From: Trichinella spiralis
Lineage: Eukaryota; Nematoda; Enoplea; Trichinellida; Trichinellidae
Length of the DNA: 64,000 nucleotides
Assembly: GCA_000181795.3 (NCBI GenBank)
Contig: CM012954.1
Location: forward strand, 17,453,375 to 17,517,374
Reading direction: 5' to 3'
Part shown: positions 25,901 to 38,160 of the stretch, one piece after another
Layout: each line of letters begins with the position of its first letter
How positions within the stretch are numbered: the first letter of the stretch is position 1
Made by a program: the position numbers and the translations under genes
Notes under the pieces: model-generated
Databases searched by the model: none
What the model was told of the DNA's origin: nothing
The model's input: only the letters and a program-made list of their open reading frames with translations

Positions 25901-28900
25901 ATCACTATTGCCATTGTATAATGTATAACTTATGACAAATAAACAGTCAAACCTTCACATGATTTCAAATTCTCAACTTTTGAAAGTTTGCGTCATATAT
26001 AGTTATTATATTGTAAATAATCTTAAATTTAAACTAAACACGCAATCCTAACATATGAATAATAAATACTAATAAATGAGTATTTTCGCTTATCTTTTCT
26101 TTTTTCCCATTCTTCAACAAGGAATCTTCATTTTTATAATAAAAAAATCACAATATTCTTTTATTAAAAAATAATTAGAAATTTTTAAAGTTTTCTTCTT
26201 TTGTCAGGATGAATTGCTGCATAATGTTACGGTGCAAATATGAGTACTGTACTTATGATTTTTCATACTCAAAATTTCACTTGTGATAAGATACTTTGAT
26301 ACTTAATTTGAATTTGAAACAAAATTGACTTTATTGTAAAGCCTCTTACTTGTGTGTTGCACGAGCGAAATCGAACTCGTTCACCTACGCAATACTTGCC
26401 ACCGTTGGCAGGCCTGAGCAAAAATAAATAAATAAATTATGACAAAATTAAAGAATTCCATGAATATGGTTTTCTAAATTTGTAATGTGATAATATTTAC
26501 CTCGGACTATCACATTCTCGACGAGCCCTTTTTATACCACCGCCACAAGTTCTGGAACACTCACTCCAAGCTTTCCACTCCCCCCAGGCTCCGTCGACCG
26601 CAGTCATGTGTTCTGGTGCAATACCAACACAGTCGCCTCGATAACACCACTTGAATAATGAAAATAAATCATAAAATAATACAATAAAACAATGCATTAA
26701 AATACCCTTTCATGACCACAAGGCGTTCCATCAGCCCAAGGCATGTGTTGCGTACGGCAGCCAACACTGTGACCGAAACCATAGACAGTAGTGCACCACA
26801 ATCTCTTACACGTAGGCATATACGGACACAAGTTGGACGTGGGCCCAAAAACAAAACGACATTGCTGATCAGCGTCGAACGTGAGACCAGGAGCCGGGTT
26901 AGTGGTCAAACGTTCTGTATATTTCTGCTGAACTGGCTTGTCCAACATGCAATGTACTTGACCACTTCTAGCAAAGAAATGCAAACAAATGTTATTATTA
27001 TTATTATTATTATTAGGATCATCATTGTTGTGTTTACTCAAGAAATTTGTTCAGAAGAGCCGTCGAACATGGTGACCAAGACCATGGATGAGTGTTGAAT
27101 TCCAACGTCGGCGCCATAATGTGATAATTCTCTTTGTTCAATGTCATGAACTGTGCGCATTTTTTCTCATCATCATGTGGAACGTTGAATCTGATAACAG
27201 TATCAATTTTCCGCATTTATTATTAATTTTCTTAAATGCGCTTACATGTGACCAAGCTCATGAGCAATGGTGAATGCGGCACTCAAGCCATTGTCTTCAA
27301 TTATTGCACAACTTCTGTAAGGATCACACATTGTACCCAACTCTGCCAATCCTATAAACATGCGAATGAACCATAACAAAACTTCCCATATTCGACCAAT
27401 TTACCCAGTGTATCGCATTTTCCTGGCATACGGCAAATGTCATGTCTAAGTAAAAAGTAAAAAATTTTTCGTTAAGAAATGATTAACAAAAAATCAATAT
27501 TATCAATTCAAAAAATCTCTAATATCATAAAATATGAATTGTAAGATTTGAGAAGAAAAATATCCATAGATAGATATACATTTATACAATCAAACAAAGT
27601 TGCCACTGTTATCATACTTTAATTTGTAAGATTTTCAAGAAATTTCATTTTAGAAAACGATTTTAATTGTCATTTTAATTTTGATTATCAATTATTCATT
27701 ACTTGTTATTATGTAGTTTAATTGTAAATTTTAAAACAGAAAATCAATTATAAACGTTCACATATGACAATAAGAATAATGTACAATCTGCGTTGTAAAA
27801 GAGAATTCAGGCTAAATGAAATGACAGCTTTTCTGACAGGCAATTCAACAACTGTTAAACAGATGACATCAATGTTTAATCATTAGTACAAGTGAAAGTA
27901 ATAATATATATAATACATATATATATATATTAGAAATAGTAATTACAATTAAATTTACCTAGTCAACAAAACTGCCACGTCGTGATGATTTAAACTGTCA
28001 TCATCTGGATCATTCATAGTTTGTTGCCAACGGCAGAATTCACGTAACGTCTCTTGGGCGTTATCGCTGACTCGGGGTCCAGCCTACAAAGTAAAGGAAA
28101 AAAATTATATTTTTATTCAACTATGTACTTAGTTGGCATTTTTCAAACAGTTCAACAATGTTTCGTCCGTTTGCTACGCAATTTTACATTATACACAGTA
28201 TTACATTCTCAAAGTCGACTATAAGCAATCGAACCAAATTGATACTGAGCGACGCTTCCAAACTAGGATGCCGATACACTGTGGCGACCTGAGGAACATT
28301 ATAATTATTAAAATTAAAAAAAACATTTTTTAAAAATAATTCTTGCTGATTACCAAGGATATTAATGTTAATATGTAATTTTCCAAGTTGTGTCTGTGGT
28401 AGAGGCGCATCCGGGCGTCGGCCACAACGAGCAGTTCAACAAAATATTCACGGGAATAGGAACGTTTGTAACGGGCAGAAGAATTTTTCTTTTCACATGT
28501 TGAAAATGGGCAGTTGAGATGTCGAGACAGTTTTTCCGAGCAGTTTTCAGCTTGGCTAGTTGCATTTTTTTTGGCAGTGTTAGTGACATCGTGCGTGCTA
28601 TTATTATTAATTTTATCAGTAGAATTGTATTTTCGCTGCTTGCTATCAGACCAATCTATGAGAAAAATAAAAGAATCATATGCAATTGCATGAATTAAAA
28701 AATAATAGTGTTCAAAAGTTTAAGAAAAACATTTGTTCATGCCACTAATGAAAATCAGAAATAAATAAATAAATAAACATAAATAAATCAAATTTATCAA
28801 AATAATGATAAACTAAAAGTGAAATTTGTCACTGGCAGCGCTTGAAGGTGTTTTAAATGAATGCGCAGTTGCTTTTTCTATTTTACTTTTTCCAACTGCG

Positions 28901-31900
28901 CAAGAGGTGCAAGGAACCGTGTGAATTTCTCTTCAAAAAAAACACCCCTGCCTCAACTGCTGCAGCACTGCACAAGATCATAAATTTTAAAATACTGGAA
29001 TTACTACGTTCTTTCTCAAGCAGAAATGGTAAAAAATAAATAAACAAATAAACATCTTTCAAATCGTGGTAAAATTCATAGAATAATAAAATTTTCTGAA
29101 ATCAATTTTATTTGAACTTTCCACTTATATCATGAAATGCTTAATATAACATTATATATATGACAAATAAGACTGAAAGACAACGTCCACTGAAAAACAT
29201 TTTTCAAAATGTTTCATTATTAATTTTTTTTATTCCAATTTTATCCTCTTTATAATATATCTACATTCCATTTGTTTCAATATATTGCATTAGTTTCCTT
29301 TTCTGTTTTTCTGCAAAAGAACAAAAAAATTTCAACAACGATTGTGGTAGAGATGTTTGTGATGATGTATAGTTGTTTGCTGTGTGAAAGATGATCGGTG
29401 TAAAATTTTTCCAGCAAGCATTAAGAGCAAAGAAATAGTCAAGTCAAAATAAAAATGGCAAATTCTCATTTTCAGGCCATTTCTCAAGCTCAGTGGTTGG
29501 CATTGAGGTTGTTAAGGGGATAAAAATAAATTTTCACAAAATACAATTAATTTTCCACTACTGCCACGCAATCGATCAAATGACACACATCCTTTATGGA
29601 ATGGGCTGATTTTAATTTTCGATAATTGTCACTGGAATGCAATGTTGTCACGCTATGTCGACTTTTATTACCGTTTAAGCTTTTGCTTTACATATCATAC
29701 GCGCACACACAAACACACACGCACAAATAGAGTTTAATAATATATGTATATATATGCGTAATATTGTTCAATCAATTAACATTTTTACGAATTGGAAGTA
29801 ATTAAAGATGCATTTGACTAAAATAAACAATAAGAAAATGAGGAAGGGCATGTTGCAAAAGTAGCAAGTGAAAATGAAAATTCAAATAAATAGTCATTAA
29901 TAATGATGAGCAAAAATTTCTTTTTTTCATTCCAAACTGATCATCATCATCATCATCATTAATATTGTTATTAGTAACAGTAGTAGTAGTAGTATTAGTA
30001 GTAGTAATAAAAAAAATTTTCATCAAAAATTGCTTTAATCCGCTTTTACTGCTAATGGCCACCCTTTTCTGTCATCAACAATACCAATTACTGGACCGTA
30101 AACGAGCCGGTATTCGACAATTGACATCTCAAGGTCGGCAATAAAGGAATACAATTGTTCCTTGTTTGTCAGTGTTGTGAATTTTGGATAGAGCAACGAG
30201 AAATTTTTTAATAAAAAAATATTTATAATATATACATATATATATTTGTTTGTGTGTGCGTATGGGCGTATAAATATTAATTATTAAATGCAATGAATAT
30301 CAATACAACAAAGGCTCAATTTTGCGGTATGTAATATTTGACCCACAACTGAACGAACAGAATCTCATATAAAATGTGATCATCTTTCAAACAATTCAAA
30401 GCAGATTCATTTACAAATGTAAATGAGCGTTTAGCAGAAAGAATGTCGATATCTGTTTCACGTTTCAACCGACATTTAACATATTGTTTGCTATTCGTCA
30501 TCATAAATCTGTTAGGAACATTTTCCACATTGAAGGCAATTTTGATATAACCAAAAAAAGAAACAAAAAAGTGTCAAATCCTTCTTTTTTTCAGTTTTGG
30601 AAAAATGCAACAGATACCACTTCCATTATGCAGCAAAAATAAAAATATTAATAATAAATTACACTCTAAAAATATATTTTTGCATCTTGCACTTTTTATT
30701 GGTGTTCGTGTGCGTGCTCTTCATCACCCTCAAAGTAGTCAACATTTTTTTATTATGAACAGATCGAATGATTGCGCAATTTAAGTTGCGGTTTGGAAAA
30801 AATTGCTTTTCTGCTAAAAATGCATTCGTAAAAAATCAAACTATGAAAATGAGAAAAAAAAGTATCCACAGTCAAAGTGATGCTGCTAAATTTTGATGGA
30901 AAAATGTGCCGATGGCCGCTAGGTTGGTTTTACGTCTGCTCAATGAAAAGTGCCACACTATGAATAATTAAAATTGGGCAACCACCCTGAGCTAAACTTC
31001 TATAAATCTTAGAAGGTTCCAACTGTACTTTAGTGGAAATAAACTACAAAAGTTTACAATATACAATTTAATATACGTTTTATTAGAATATTTATATTTA
31101 AATGAATCTATTCCTCATTCAAATTTTCTAATATTTTTCAGTATACTCTTGTAAAAAGAATGCACATGTTGTTGTTTTTAAATCACTCTCATAATCTAGA
31201 TCAACTGTTATTATTGTTATTTTCCATTTCTTAATTTAAAGTAATTCCATCTAAAAAGCAGTGCACATGATACTTGAAACACAGCTAATTATCTGTCATA
31301 TGGATGTATTTGTGCAATGCTTATAACAATTGTTCAAATAAAATAAATATAAATATAAGTACATGCATGTATATGCAGTTACAGTTTATTTATGTATATT
31401 TACTTAAAGCAGTTGCAGTTTTTGAATCGTAAAAAGTAAATGCAACTAACACAAACTGAGAAAAAGCGTATCTTGTTTTTTTATGAAGAGTTACTCGACA
31501 GCTAGCTAGTTGAAAAATTTGCACTTTTATGGCTTTCGACTGAACAAATAATTACAACTGGAGAAAATCATTATTTGAAAAAGCACTTCAGGCAACATCA
31601 GAAGAAACATGCCCATTTTCCGTCCTGTGAGACAAGGAAAATTACGCTCTGCTAGCTATGCAAATCAATACGTTCGTTCAAGAATAGCATCACGTTGGAT
31701 AAAATAAAATTTCCCCTAAAATTTAAACAGATCTACATTTTCAGAATAAAATGAAAAGGAGAATTTATTATTATCATATATTTTATTATTATTCCGCTCA
31801 TATTTTGTCATGTAAATGGAAAGCAAAACTTGAAATAAAAAAGAAGTAGACACAAATCTCTGTAAGGCCTGCGAATATTGGATCTAACCTCTGCAGCAAT

Positions 31901-34900
31901 AGTAATAGAATGATAACGATAATAATAACAGTAATAATAGAACAGTTGTACAAGTAGCTGGCCTTGACAAGCCGACCGAGTCCTAGCAGACTATTGGAAA
32001 AGAAATTAATGGTCAACAAAGCTAGTGAACCATACGAAGGCCATTAATGATTGTTCTTTCCTAAATCGTCTCCGCATTCTGCATGCGCTTTCCATTAGAG
32101 GAGATCTTCAGCTACTGTAAAAACTCATCATCTGAACAACTAACAACTGCTAGAATAGTGATAAACAATTGGCAACCACTGGTCACTTCAATGACCCAAG
32201 TTGTCTTCATTTTTTACGATGCAGTCTCGTAAAACAATAAGCACACCTGCCAGTACTCCACTGCAACATTGTTCACATTATTCAATAACGTTCACAAGTG
32301 GCAAGAAGAAGTAAATTTTCGCATATGCGTACATCAATTATCTTTGAATGCCATAACATGTATATAATTCGCTCGAGATTGGACAAATTGCACACCTAAA
32401 TCAACTAACTGCATGCGCCAGGCGTATTGATTTCCAATACAAGCTTGAAGCTTTTTTGTTTTCAGTTTGACTGACATCCCATCTATAGAACACAAACACA
32501 CATCATATCTGCATCAAATTGAAGGGAAATGAAGAAATATTAATTTTTAGGCTAAATATTTGTTTTCATTTCAAATTATAAATAATTTCATGGAATCAGA
32601 AGACGGCAAGTGATAAGAATGGAAAGCAGCGAAAAAATTGCTTATCAGTAGTTGCATGCGTATGAAATTTCCTTTTGACAAAATTTTCTTTCTTCTTTGT
32701 CAAAGAATTTCATTCATTGTAAAATGTTGACGAGGCTGTGTCATTTACCAGGATGTCAAGTTGCATCTTCCAGTGATGAGCACGTTATTTGCTAATTTGC
32801 TTATCATTTAGCCGATTGTGTATCAGTGCATTCCGCCTTCACAAACATCATCTACACCTCCGGTTATAAAGTTTGGCTGTTTTTCTTTAAAAAAAAAAGA
32901 ACATAAACTTCGTTGCTTCCTGCATTGAAGTTGGTGATTTTGAATTTTCGGCTTTTGAAATTTTCCTCAATGCGAAAAACAAGCACAGAGTTGGATGAAA
33001 ATGCTTTTTCAATTTTCAAACAAGAACAATTAATTTATTTCACAAACCAATAATGATTCCAATAATTGTTAGGGCTCTCTGTGTATTTGTTTAAATCGTA
33101 TTCAAGAAAGCAAAAAAAAAGCTTCTCCATATACAGCAACGCGGGTAATGAGAAGAAGAATTTGTCAGAATGAGAAAATTCCGTTTGAACAAATAATAAT
33201 AAGTCAAATAATCTGTGAAAAGCAACAGTGCGGTGGAGTAATTGTTGACCTGACTTGATGATGAACTCTGAGAAATGAAAGCAAAAAGCTAGAAGCTACA
33301 AAGACCGGGCTGTGTTTGCTAAACAAATTCTGTGAATCGAAAGAGAAAAGAAGTGATGAACGTTGAACACAGTATAATGCAAAATAGAACAGAATCGAAT
33401 AAAACAAATAAACAGTAGAATGAAGATGATGGTGGGAATGGGTTCTTTTTACAGAACAGAAAATAAAAAATATCACCAGTACACCAGTGATTTCAGATTC
33501 GGAGTAAATAAAATGAGAGGTAGATTTGAGAGATGTTGCTTTTGCAGCAGATGAATAGCATAAACGCCCACCAATCATCCGCTTACAACCGAAACAGGCT
33601 TACAAGAAGCATGGCCAAGATTTTGAACAAAAACTCCGGTCCAAGAAGACGTGCCTGACAAGCAACGGTCCGTAACGTACACAATCTTTTAACAATTGCT
33701 AAGCAATGTCCAAATTCAAAAGCCGGCCACTGAAAGCCGTTACGCGCATTGAGTGAAAAACAAATTGACAACGAAATTGTAAATTGAAAAGAAGTTTTCA
33801 AAGAACACTTTTCCCGTTTTCATTATTTTCAATTAAATCTATTCCATTTAATGATACCACTTTTCAAATCCAATCTGCCCGGTTATTATTAATTAGTGTA
33901 TAATAATAAATTTATATTCATAGCAAATTGTCATTTATTTGAGTGTAAAATGTATAATACATTTTGTGTATAAAATTTTTCTTGTTTGCATGAGAAATTA
34001 GAAATAATGTCAAAAAGATAAACAGTGCTTATCAGACCACTCAAACTTTATAAAGAAAGAGAGAGAGAGAGAGATCATATACGTATTTACTGATAGAAGA
34101 GAAAAAAGACATTAATTACACATTACGTAACTTTTGTTTTAAAATACAAAGTTTAGAAATGTCTAAATAAAATTTGAAAAAAAAAAATTTTTTTTTAAAT
34201 CTTTAAATGTTCACTTAATAGAAGTAGTGTATAAAATAACACACAAGGCAGTTGTAGACGCAAACACGGTGATGAACAGAGTCGGCTATCATCAAAATGA
34301 AATTTCCTTATGCAAAAAACGAACGCTGTATGTATACAATTTCCCACAACATGTTTTCATGCTTCATCTGACTGTATCTCAATTATCCGCGGTTTGGTGA
34401 ACAACAATAATAACAACAGAAAGCCAAGCAAACAACATTTCAACCAAGGTCAACCTCAAACTGATCGTGCAGAGAAATTTTTTTGAATAGGCAAAAGTGA
34501 AGATCAGAAAATAAAACACTCTGACAAAAAATGTTTGAAATTATTATTATTATTATTTCCGCCACAATTTCTTTATTCAAAATATAATTATGTTTGGAAT
34601 ATTAATGTAATGATTATTATAGCATATAGCGATAAAACTGAACATATCGCCTACATCAAAAGAAACAAAATAATGAGAAAACAACAACTAGGCAGAGATG
34701 CAGATGAAATGGAAGAAAAGAGAAGGGCTGCAAAGAAAGAGAAAATGAATATGAAGGCGTTTATTTTCAGGCGACAATCAATTTGCTCCTCGTAGAGTAG
34801 ATAGAACACGCGCTGAGTGACGGCGCCAGGCGGCAAGCCGCGGAGGGTGGTGGGTTTGTGATAAATCTGGAAACAGCCCCTTCAATGGAAAAGATATAAA

Positions 34901-37331
34901 TCTGTCTGCGGTTCAAGAAGCCGTACGTACACAACACGCCTGCCCAACATCCCAACATCTAATGCTTCTTTTCGGGATGCGCATGTTGCTTGCGCTGCTC
35001 TTCAAAAACAGCTTTTTCACAAAACGCAATAATTTCGCTATAAATTAACGAAAATGGCTTCAAGCTAGCCGAATGGAATAGAATGCGCTGCAGAAAAATA
35101 AAACGACACGTGGATCCCGTATGGCCAGCTATATAATACTTGCTTGTGAAAAAAATATAACAAACCAAAACAAAATTCCACAGCAACAATAACAACAAAT
35201 GGATTTGTTTTATATTTTAGCTATTAAATGCGTATAAGCTGTTGGTGAAAATTTGTAAAACATCCAAATAAGTAGCAAAGAAAAAAGCTACCCTTACTTT
35301 CTTCTGGATATTGATCATTGAAATTGGCCGGCGCGCTTTTGTAAAGCAAGTGTGGTCGACTGTGCAGTAGTAATGATGCTGTCGGTGTTATTGTTGCTGT
35401 CGACGACGATCCATTTTCATTGTTGGCAGTGTTCAAAGGTTCAATAAAATAGGTCCCGTCGTTTAGTTCCACAGTGCCATACTGAAAAAAGAAATTTTCC
35501 AAAGTAAAAATTATTCATTAAAACAATTCTAAATTGTCATTAACAAAGGAAAATTACTTTCCTGCCTCAGGCTATGTTGGCAAATGCATACTTTCAACTT
35601 CACTTTGAACAACGCTGACGTACAACCTTATCATTATATCAAAATGGTAAAGGCAAAACCAAATCGTTTAAACTTTACATTGATGATTTATAGATTGTAA
35701 AAAGTGAATGTTAAAAAATTAAATTATCAATAAAATGCTTTGAAGGGCGGAGATAGGAAACATTATAGAAAATATAAAAAAAATTAGTACTTCTGTCACA
35801 CCATGTCTCATTGCACACGAAACGGAGACTACGTGCTATTTGCTTTCAGTCAAGTGAATAAATTACCATATTATATTAAAACGACATCTGAAGCGAAAGC
35901 ATTCGTATTGTTTTCAGCAAATAGAAGAATTAAATGAAATTAAGTTGCTTTTTCAATCACATCCGGATTTTACACATTTACACACACATATTATATGCAT
36001 ATAATTCAATCTATATTATCTATGTATAGTATCATTCTCAATTGTGAATAATATGCCTTTTTCATTTGTTGCCAACAATAAGTGATAACCTTTTCTGCTT
36101 TTTAAGCGATATTATTGAATGAAAAATTATATTGCATTAATAAAACGCAAAGATTTCAAAATCAATGAATAAAGAAAATGCATTCATACATACTCTTTCC
36201 TACCCTTTCTTGTCTAAAAAATTATTATTTTAAATTTGATCATTTTGATCAGAGGTAGCAGCAGTTGAAAATTATTGAAAAAGTGAACAAATTCGAATAA
36301 GGACCTTCGACTTTACCTGCAGCTGAACATGAATTGCGGCTGCTCGATCTCGATCATCTATATGTTGATCAGTGTTGTGATTTTTCACTGAAATGTGTGC
36401 CAAGCACTTGTCAGTTTCATTAGCCCGGCCAACAACAGGCGGTTAAAAATGCCGCCGCCCTGTCGACCTCGAGTGAATGGCTTATCTTATTAGCTTTGAC
36501 ATTTTCTACTTATGTATATATATAATTTTCAAATAGTTTTTCTTATTTAATCATCTTGTTCTCGTGCTCCTCTTTTTTTAATGCCAAAGAGTTTTCGTCA
36601 TTTTTACATAATAAGGACAAAATTGATATTAAATGTAATGCCAGTAGCAATGTAGTTACAACAGATCACCATTAAGTTTGATGCTGAGAAGACCGAGGTA
36701 AGAACTGGGAAAAAAAGAGAGAAAAGAAAATTAACAAAATGAACTCTTTGTAAAAATACCATAATGGCATTCAAAAAAGTGATGATTAGTTGTTGTTGTT
36801 TTCAAATAGTGCAGTAAATTATATAAACTTGCGTCTTACCATGCCCTGGCAGAGGTTAAGCAAACGGACAGCACCGCGGATGGGTTTCTCATCAACAAGC
36901 ACATCACCATTGTATAAGCAGTTATGAAGGGTGTGGTCGAGCTCGTCCGCCCATGTATAATTTGCGCTGAGGTGTTGAACAATAAAATTTGGTGCCAACA
37001 AATTGCCGACCAAATCGTCTTGACGAGTGACATTGAACAACAGCGGTGCGCCGAAATTGTCCAACGCGTACAGACAGGAGTCGGGCGTGGCGCCGGCGCC
37101 GCGTTTTATCCGGCTCCTTGCCGACCATTGGCTCGACAGGAGCCGAGGAAATACCACAATCCGGGATGGACTATTGGATGTAGGCGACAGTTTCTGACTG
37201 TCGGCAGAAACGGAAAACAACAACAACAACAACGGCAACAAAAACAACGCGGACGCCAGTAGCCGACCACAACAGCAACAACAGTAGCAGCAACAGCAGC
37301 AGCAACAACAACAACAACGCACGGCTTGCAT
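15903..37331 (-). CDS. gon-1: GON-1/ADAMTS9-ADAMTS20-type secreted metalloprotease with GON domain
   Basis: Large multi-exon gene for a secreted zinc protease that remodels extracellular matrix; in C. elegans GON-1 acts in gonad cell migration and ER-to-Golgi transport. Exon 1 (36840-37331) encodes the signal peptide and prodomain start, and exon 2 (35298-35481) more prodomain ([17 protein letters not shown]). After a 6.6-kb intron, exon 3 (28354-28655) has the furin-type site RYKR and the catalytic start [18 protein letters not shown]; exon 4 is 28205-28288. The zinc site splices to [17 protein letters not shown] at about 27255-27165, with the Met-turn residues IMAP. Then come disintegrin-like (about 27.0-26.7 kb), TSR1 ([20 protein letters not shown]), Cys-rich and spacer (26.4-24.2 kb), 16 more TSRs (24.3-17.06 kb) and the GON domain ending at TAG 15903-15905. 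Order and GON domain identify the subfamily. I estimate about 2,000-2,150 aa; not every junction was resolved. Confidence 0.93.
18510..19216 (+). mobile_element. Internally deleted hAT (ZBED5/Buster-like) transposon in an intron of the ADAMTS gene
   Basis: The element is bounded by an imperfect 8-bp target duplication, ttctaaac (18502-18509) and ttctgaac (19217-19224). Its ends are imperfect inverted repeats: left tagtaattcccaaagtgtgg, right complement cggtggttctcagactttt, both followed by a GGTCGC/GGCTGC motif. Inside, about 18845-19020 reads as a frameshifted hAT C-terminal region with [14 protein letters not shown] and a tail like QAHCSH, as in ZBED5-type transposases. No intact catalytic core is present. 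It lies in the intron separating the TSR exons at about 18.03 and 19.33 kb, and is plus-strand relative to the minus-strand host gene. Confidence 0.8.
19540..20700. other. Intron of the ADAMTS gene, no recognised content
   Basis: About 1.2 kb between TSR exons at 19.33-19.51 and 20.73-20.92 kb. AT-rich, with a GT-rich patch at about 19915-19955. The small open frame at 20290-20475 has no recognisable similarity. Confidence 0.5.
25440..26340. other. Intron of the ADAMTS gene, no recognised content
   Basis: About 0.9 kb of very AT-rich sequence between two Cys-rich-domain exons. No element or open frame of note was seen. Confidence 0.5.
28656..35297. other. 6.6-kb intron of the ADAMTS gene between prodomain and catalytic exons
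   Basis: Flanked by a donor after CCA GAA GAA A at 35298 and an acceptor before 28655, giving a consistent codon across the junction. I see AT-rich sequence, small microsatellites (for example (GA)n at 34059-34073, GT/TA at 30225-30255, a (GTA)n-like run at 29979-30009), and open frames without similarity. Length suggests it could house regulatory sites, but none can be named. Confidence 0.6.
37203..37325. repeat. CAA/CAG-type trinucleotide repeat in the first exon of the ADAMTS gene
   Basis: Interrupted CAA/CAG/GCA units on the plus strand. Read on the minus strand in the coding frame, the 37266-37315 part gives TGT/TGC, i.e. ten Cys, one Tyr, five Cys near the start of the signal peptide. 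The second part (37203-37255) encodes Leu/Val/Phe-rich residues in the hydrophobic core. Confidence 0.9.
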
Positions 37332-37568
37332 GGCGCCCACGAAGGCCAGTCAGCGTTGGGCCACGCCCGGCTCCAGCATTAGATGTAGCGCCTACTTGGC
37401 AGCGATTGCTTTTTATGACCAAAACAGAAGCAGCACCGGAATGAAGGAAAAACACCAACACACGCACGTATGTCACTTGGTGGCAGTTTATAGCTGATCA
37501 AAAGGAAAATAAAGATGTGTGTTTAAGAGAAGAAAAGTTGATGAAATATGGAAATATATCAGGAAATA

Positions 37569-37810
37569 TTGAAAGAGAGAGAGTGTGTGTGTGTGTGTGT
37601 ATGTGTGTGTGTGTGTGTGCGTAAAAGTTGCGGGAGAAAGAGTAGAGGGAAGGAGAAAGGCAGGAATAGAGATGGAGTGAGGAAGAAAGAGAAAGGGGGC
37701 GAGAGAGAAAGAAAGAAAGAAAGAGAGAGAGGAAGAGAGAGAGAGAAGAAGAAAAAGAGAGAAAGAGGGAGAGAGAGAGTAAGAAAGAGAGAAAGAGAAA
37801 GCAAATGAGT
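37569..37810. repeat. (GT)n and (GA)n low-complexity tract upstream of the ADAMTS gene
   Basis: A (GT)n run at about 37578-37620 followed by about 180 bases that are almost pure purine on the plus strand (GA/GAA/GGA units). It lies 0.25-0.5 kb upstream of the ATG of the minus-strand gene. Open frames across it are compositional artefacts. Confidence 0.95.
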
Positions 37811-38019
37811 GAAGTAAGTAAACGACTGAAAGAGGGAGTAAGATAAGTAAGTGGGAATGAAATGGATAGAGAGGGAGAAAGACGAGCAAAAACGAGTGAA
37901 AATAAAACAAGTAGTGTAGAAAGGAGCAAATGAGGTTTATGAGCAAACGGAAAAAATTGGAATGAGGAAGGTGTTTCGAGGAGATTGAAGAAGAGCTTTA
38001 ACACAAGCACACGCACACT

Positions 38020-38160
38020 CTCTCCCGGCTGTCCCCGTTGACCACCGGCACGATCGTGTCGACGCCGGTGTCGTCAAACGAAGATTATGATTGGTCAATG
38101 ACCAAAGAGTATTTCGATTGGTCGACCATTCGGCAACGTCGTCATTTCTAGCTCGTCAGA
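38020..38160 (-). promoter_or_regulatory. Candidate promoter region of the ADAMTS gene
   Basis: A locally GC-richer stretch (around 38030-38080) followed by ATTGG boxes at about 38090 and 38119 and a partly inverted arrangement gattggtcaatgaccaa. CCAAT/ATTGG boxes and higher GC in an otherwise AT-rich intergenic region are compatible with a promoter about 0.7 kb upstream of the start codon. This is inference from composition and position only. Confidence 0.3.

Noticed and set aside
28857-29039. Possible extra ADAMTS exon near 28.9 kb
   Set aside because: The exon ending at 35298 and the one starting at 28655 already join in phase with a sensible sequence; the 28.9-kb frame shows no prodomain pattern.
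33204-33578. 124-codon minus-strand frame in the long ADAMTS intron
   Set aside because: No similarity, poor coding character; most likely chance.
37488-38016. Long minus-strand open frames of 150-170 codons, Ser/Leu/Phe-rich
   Set aside because: They lie on the complement of a (GA)n/(GT)n tract; several frames are open at once and the proteins are pure low complexity.
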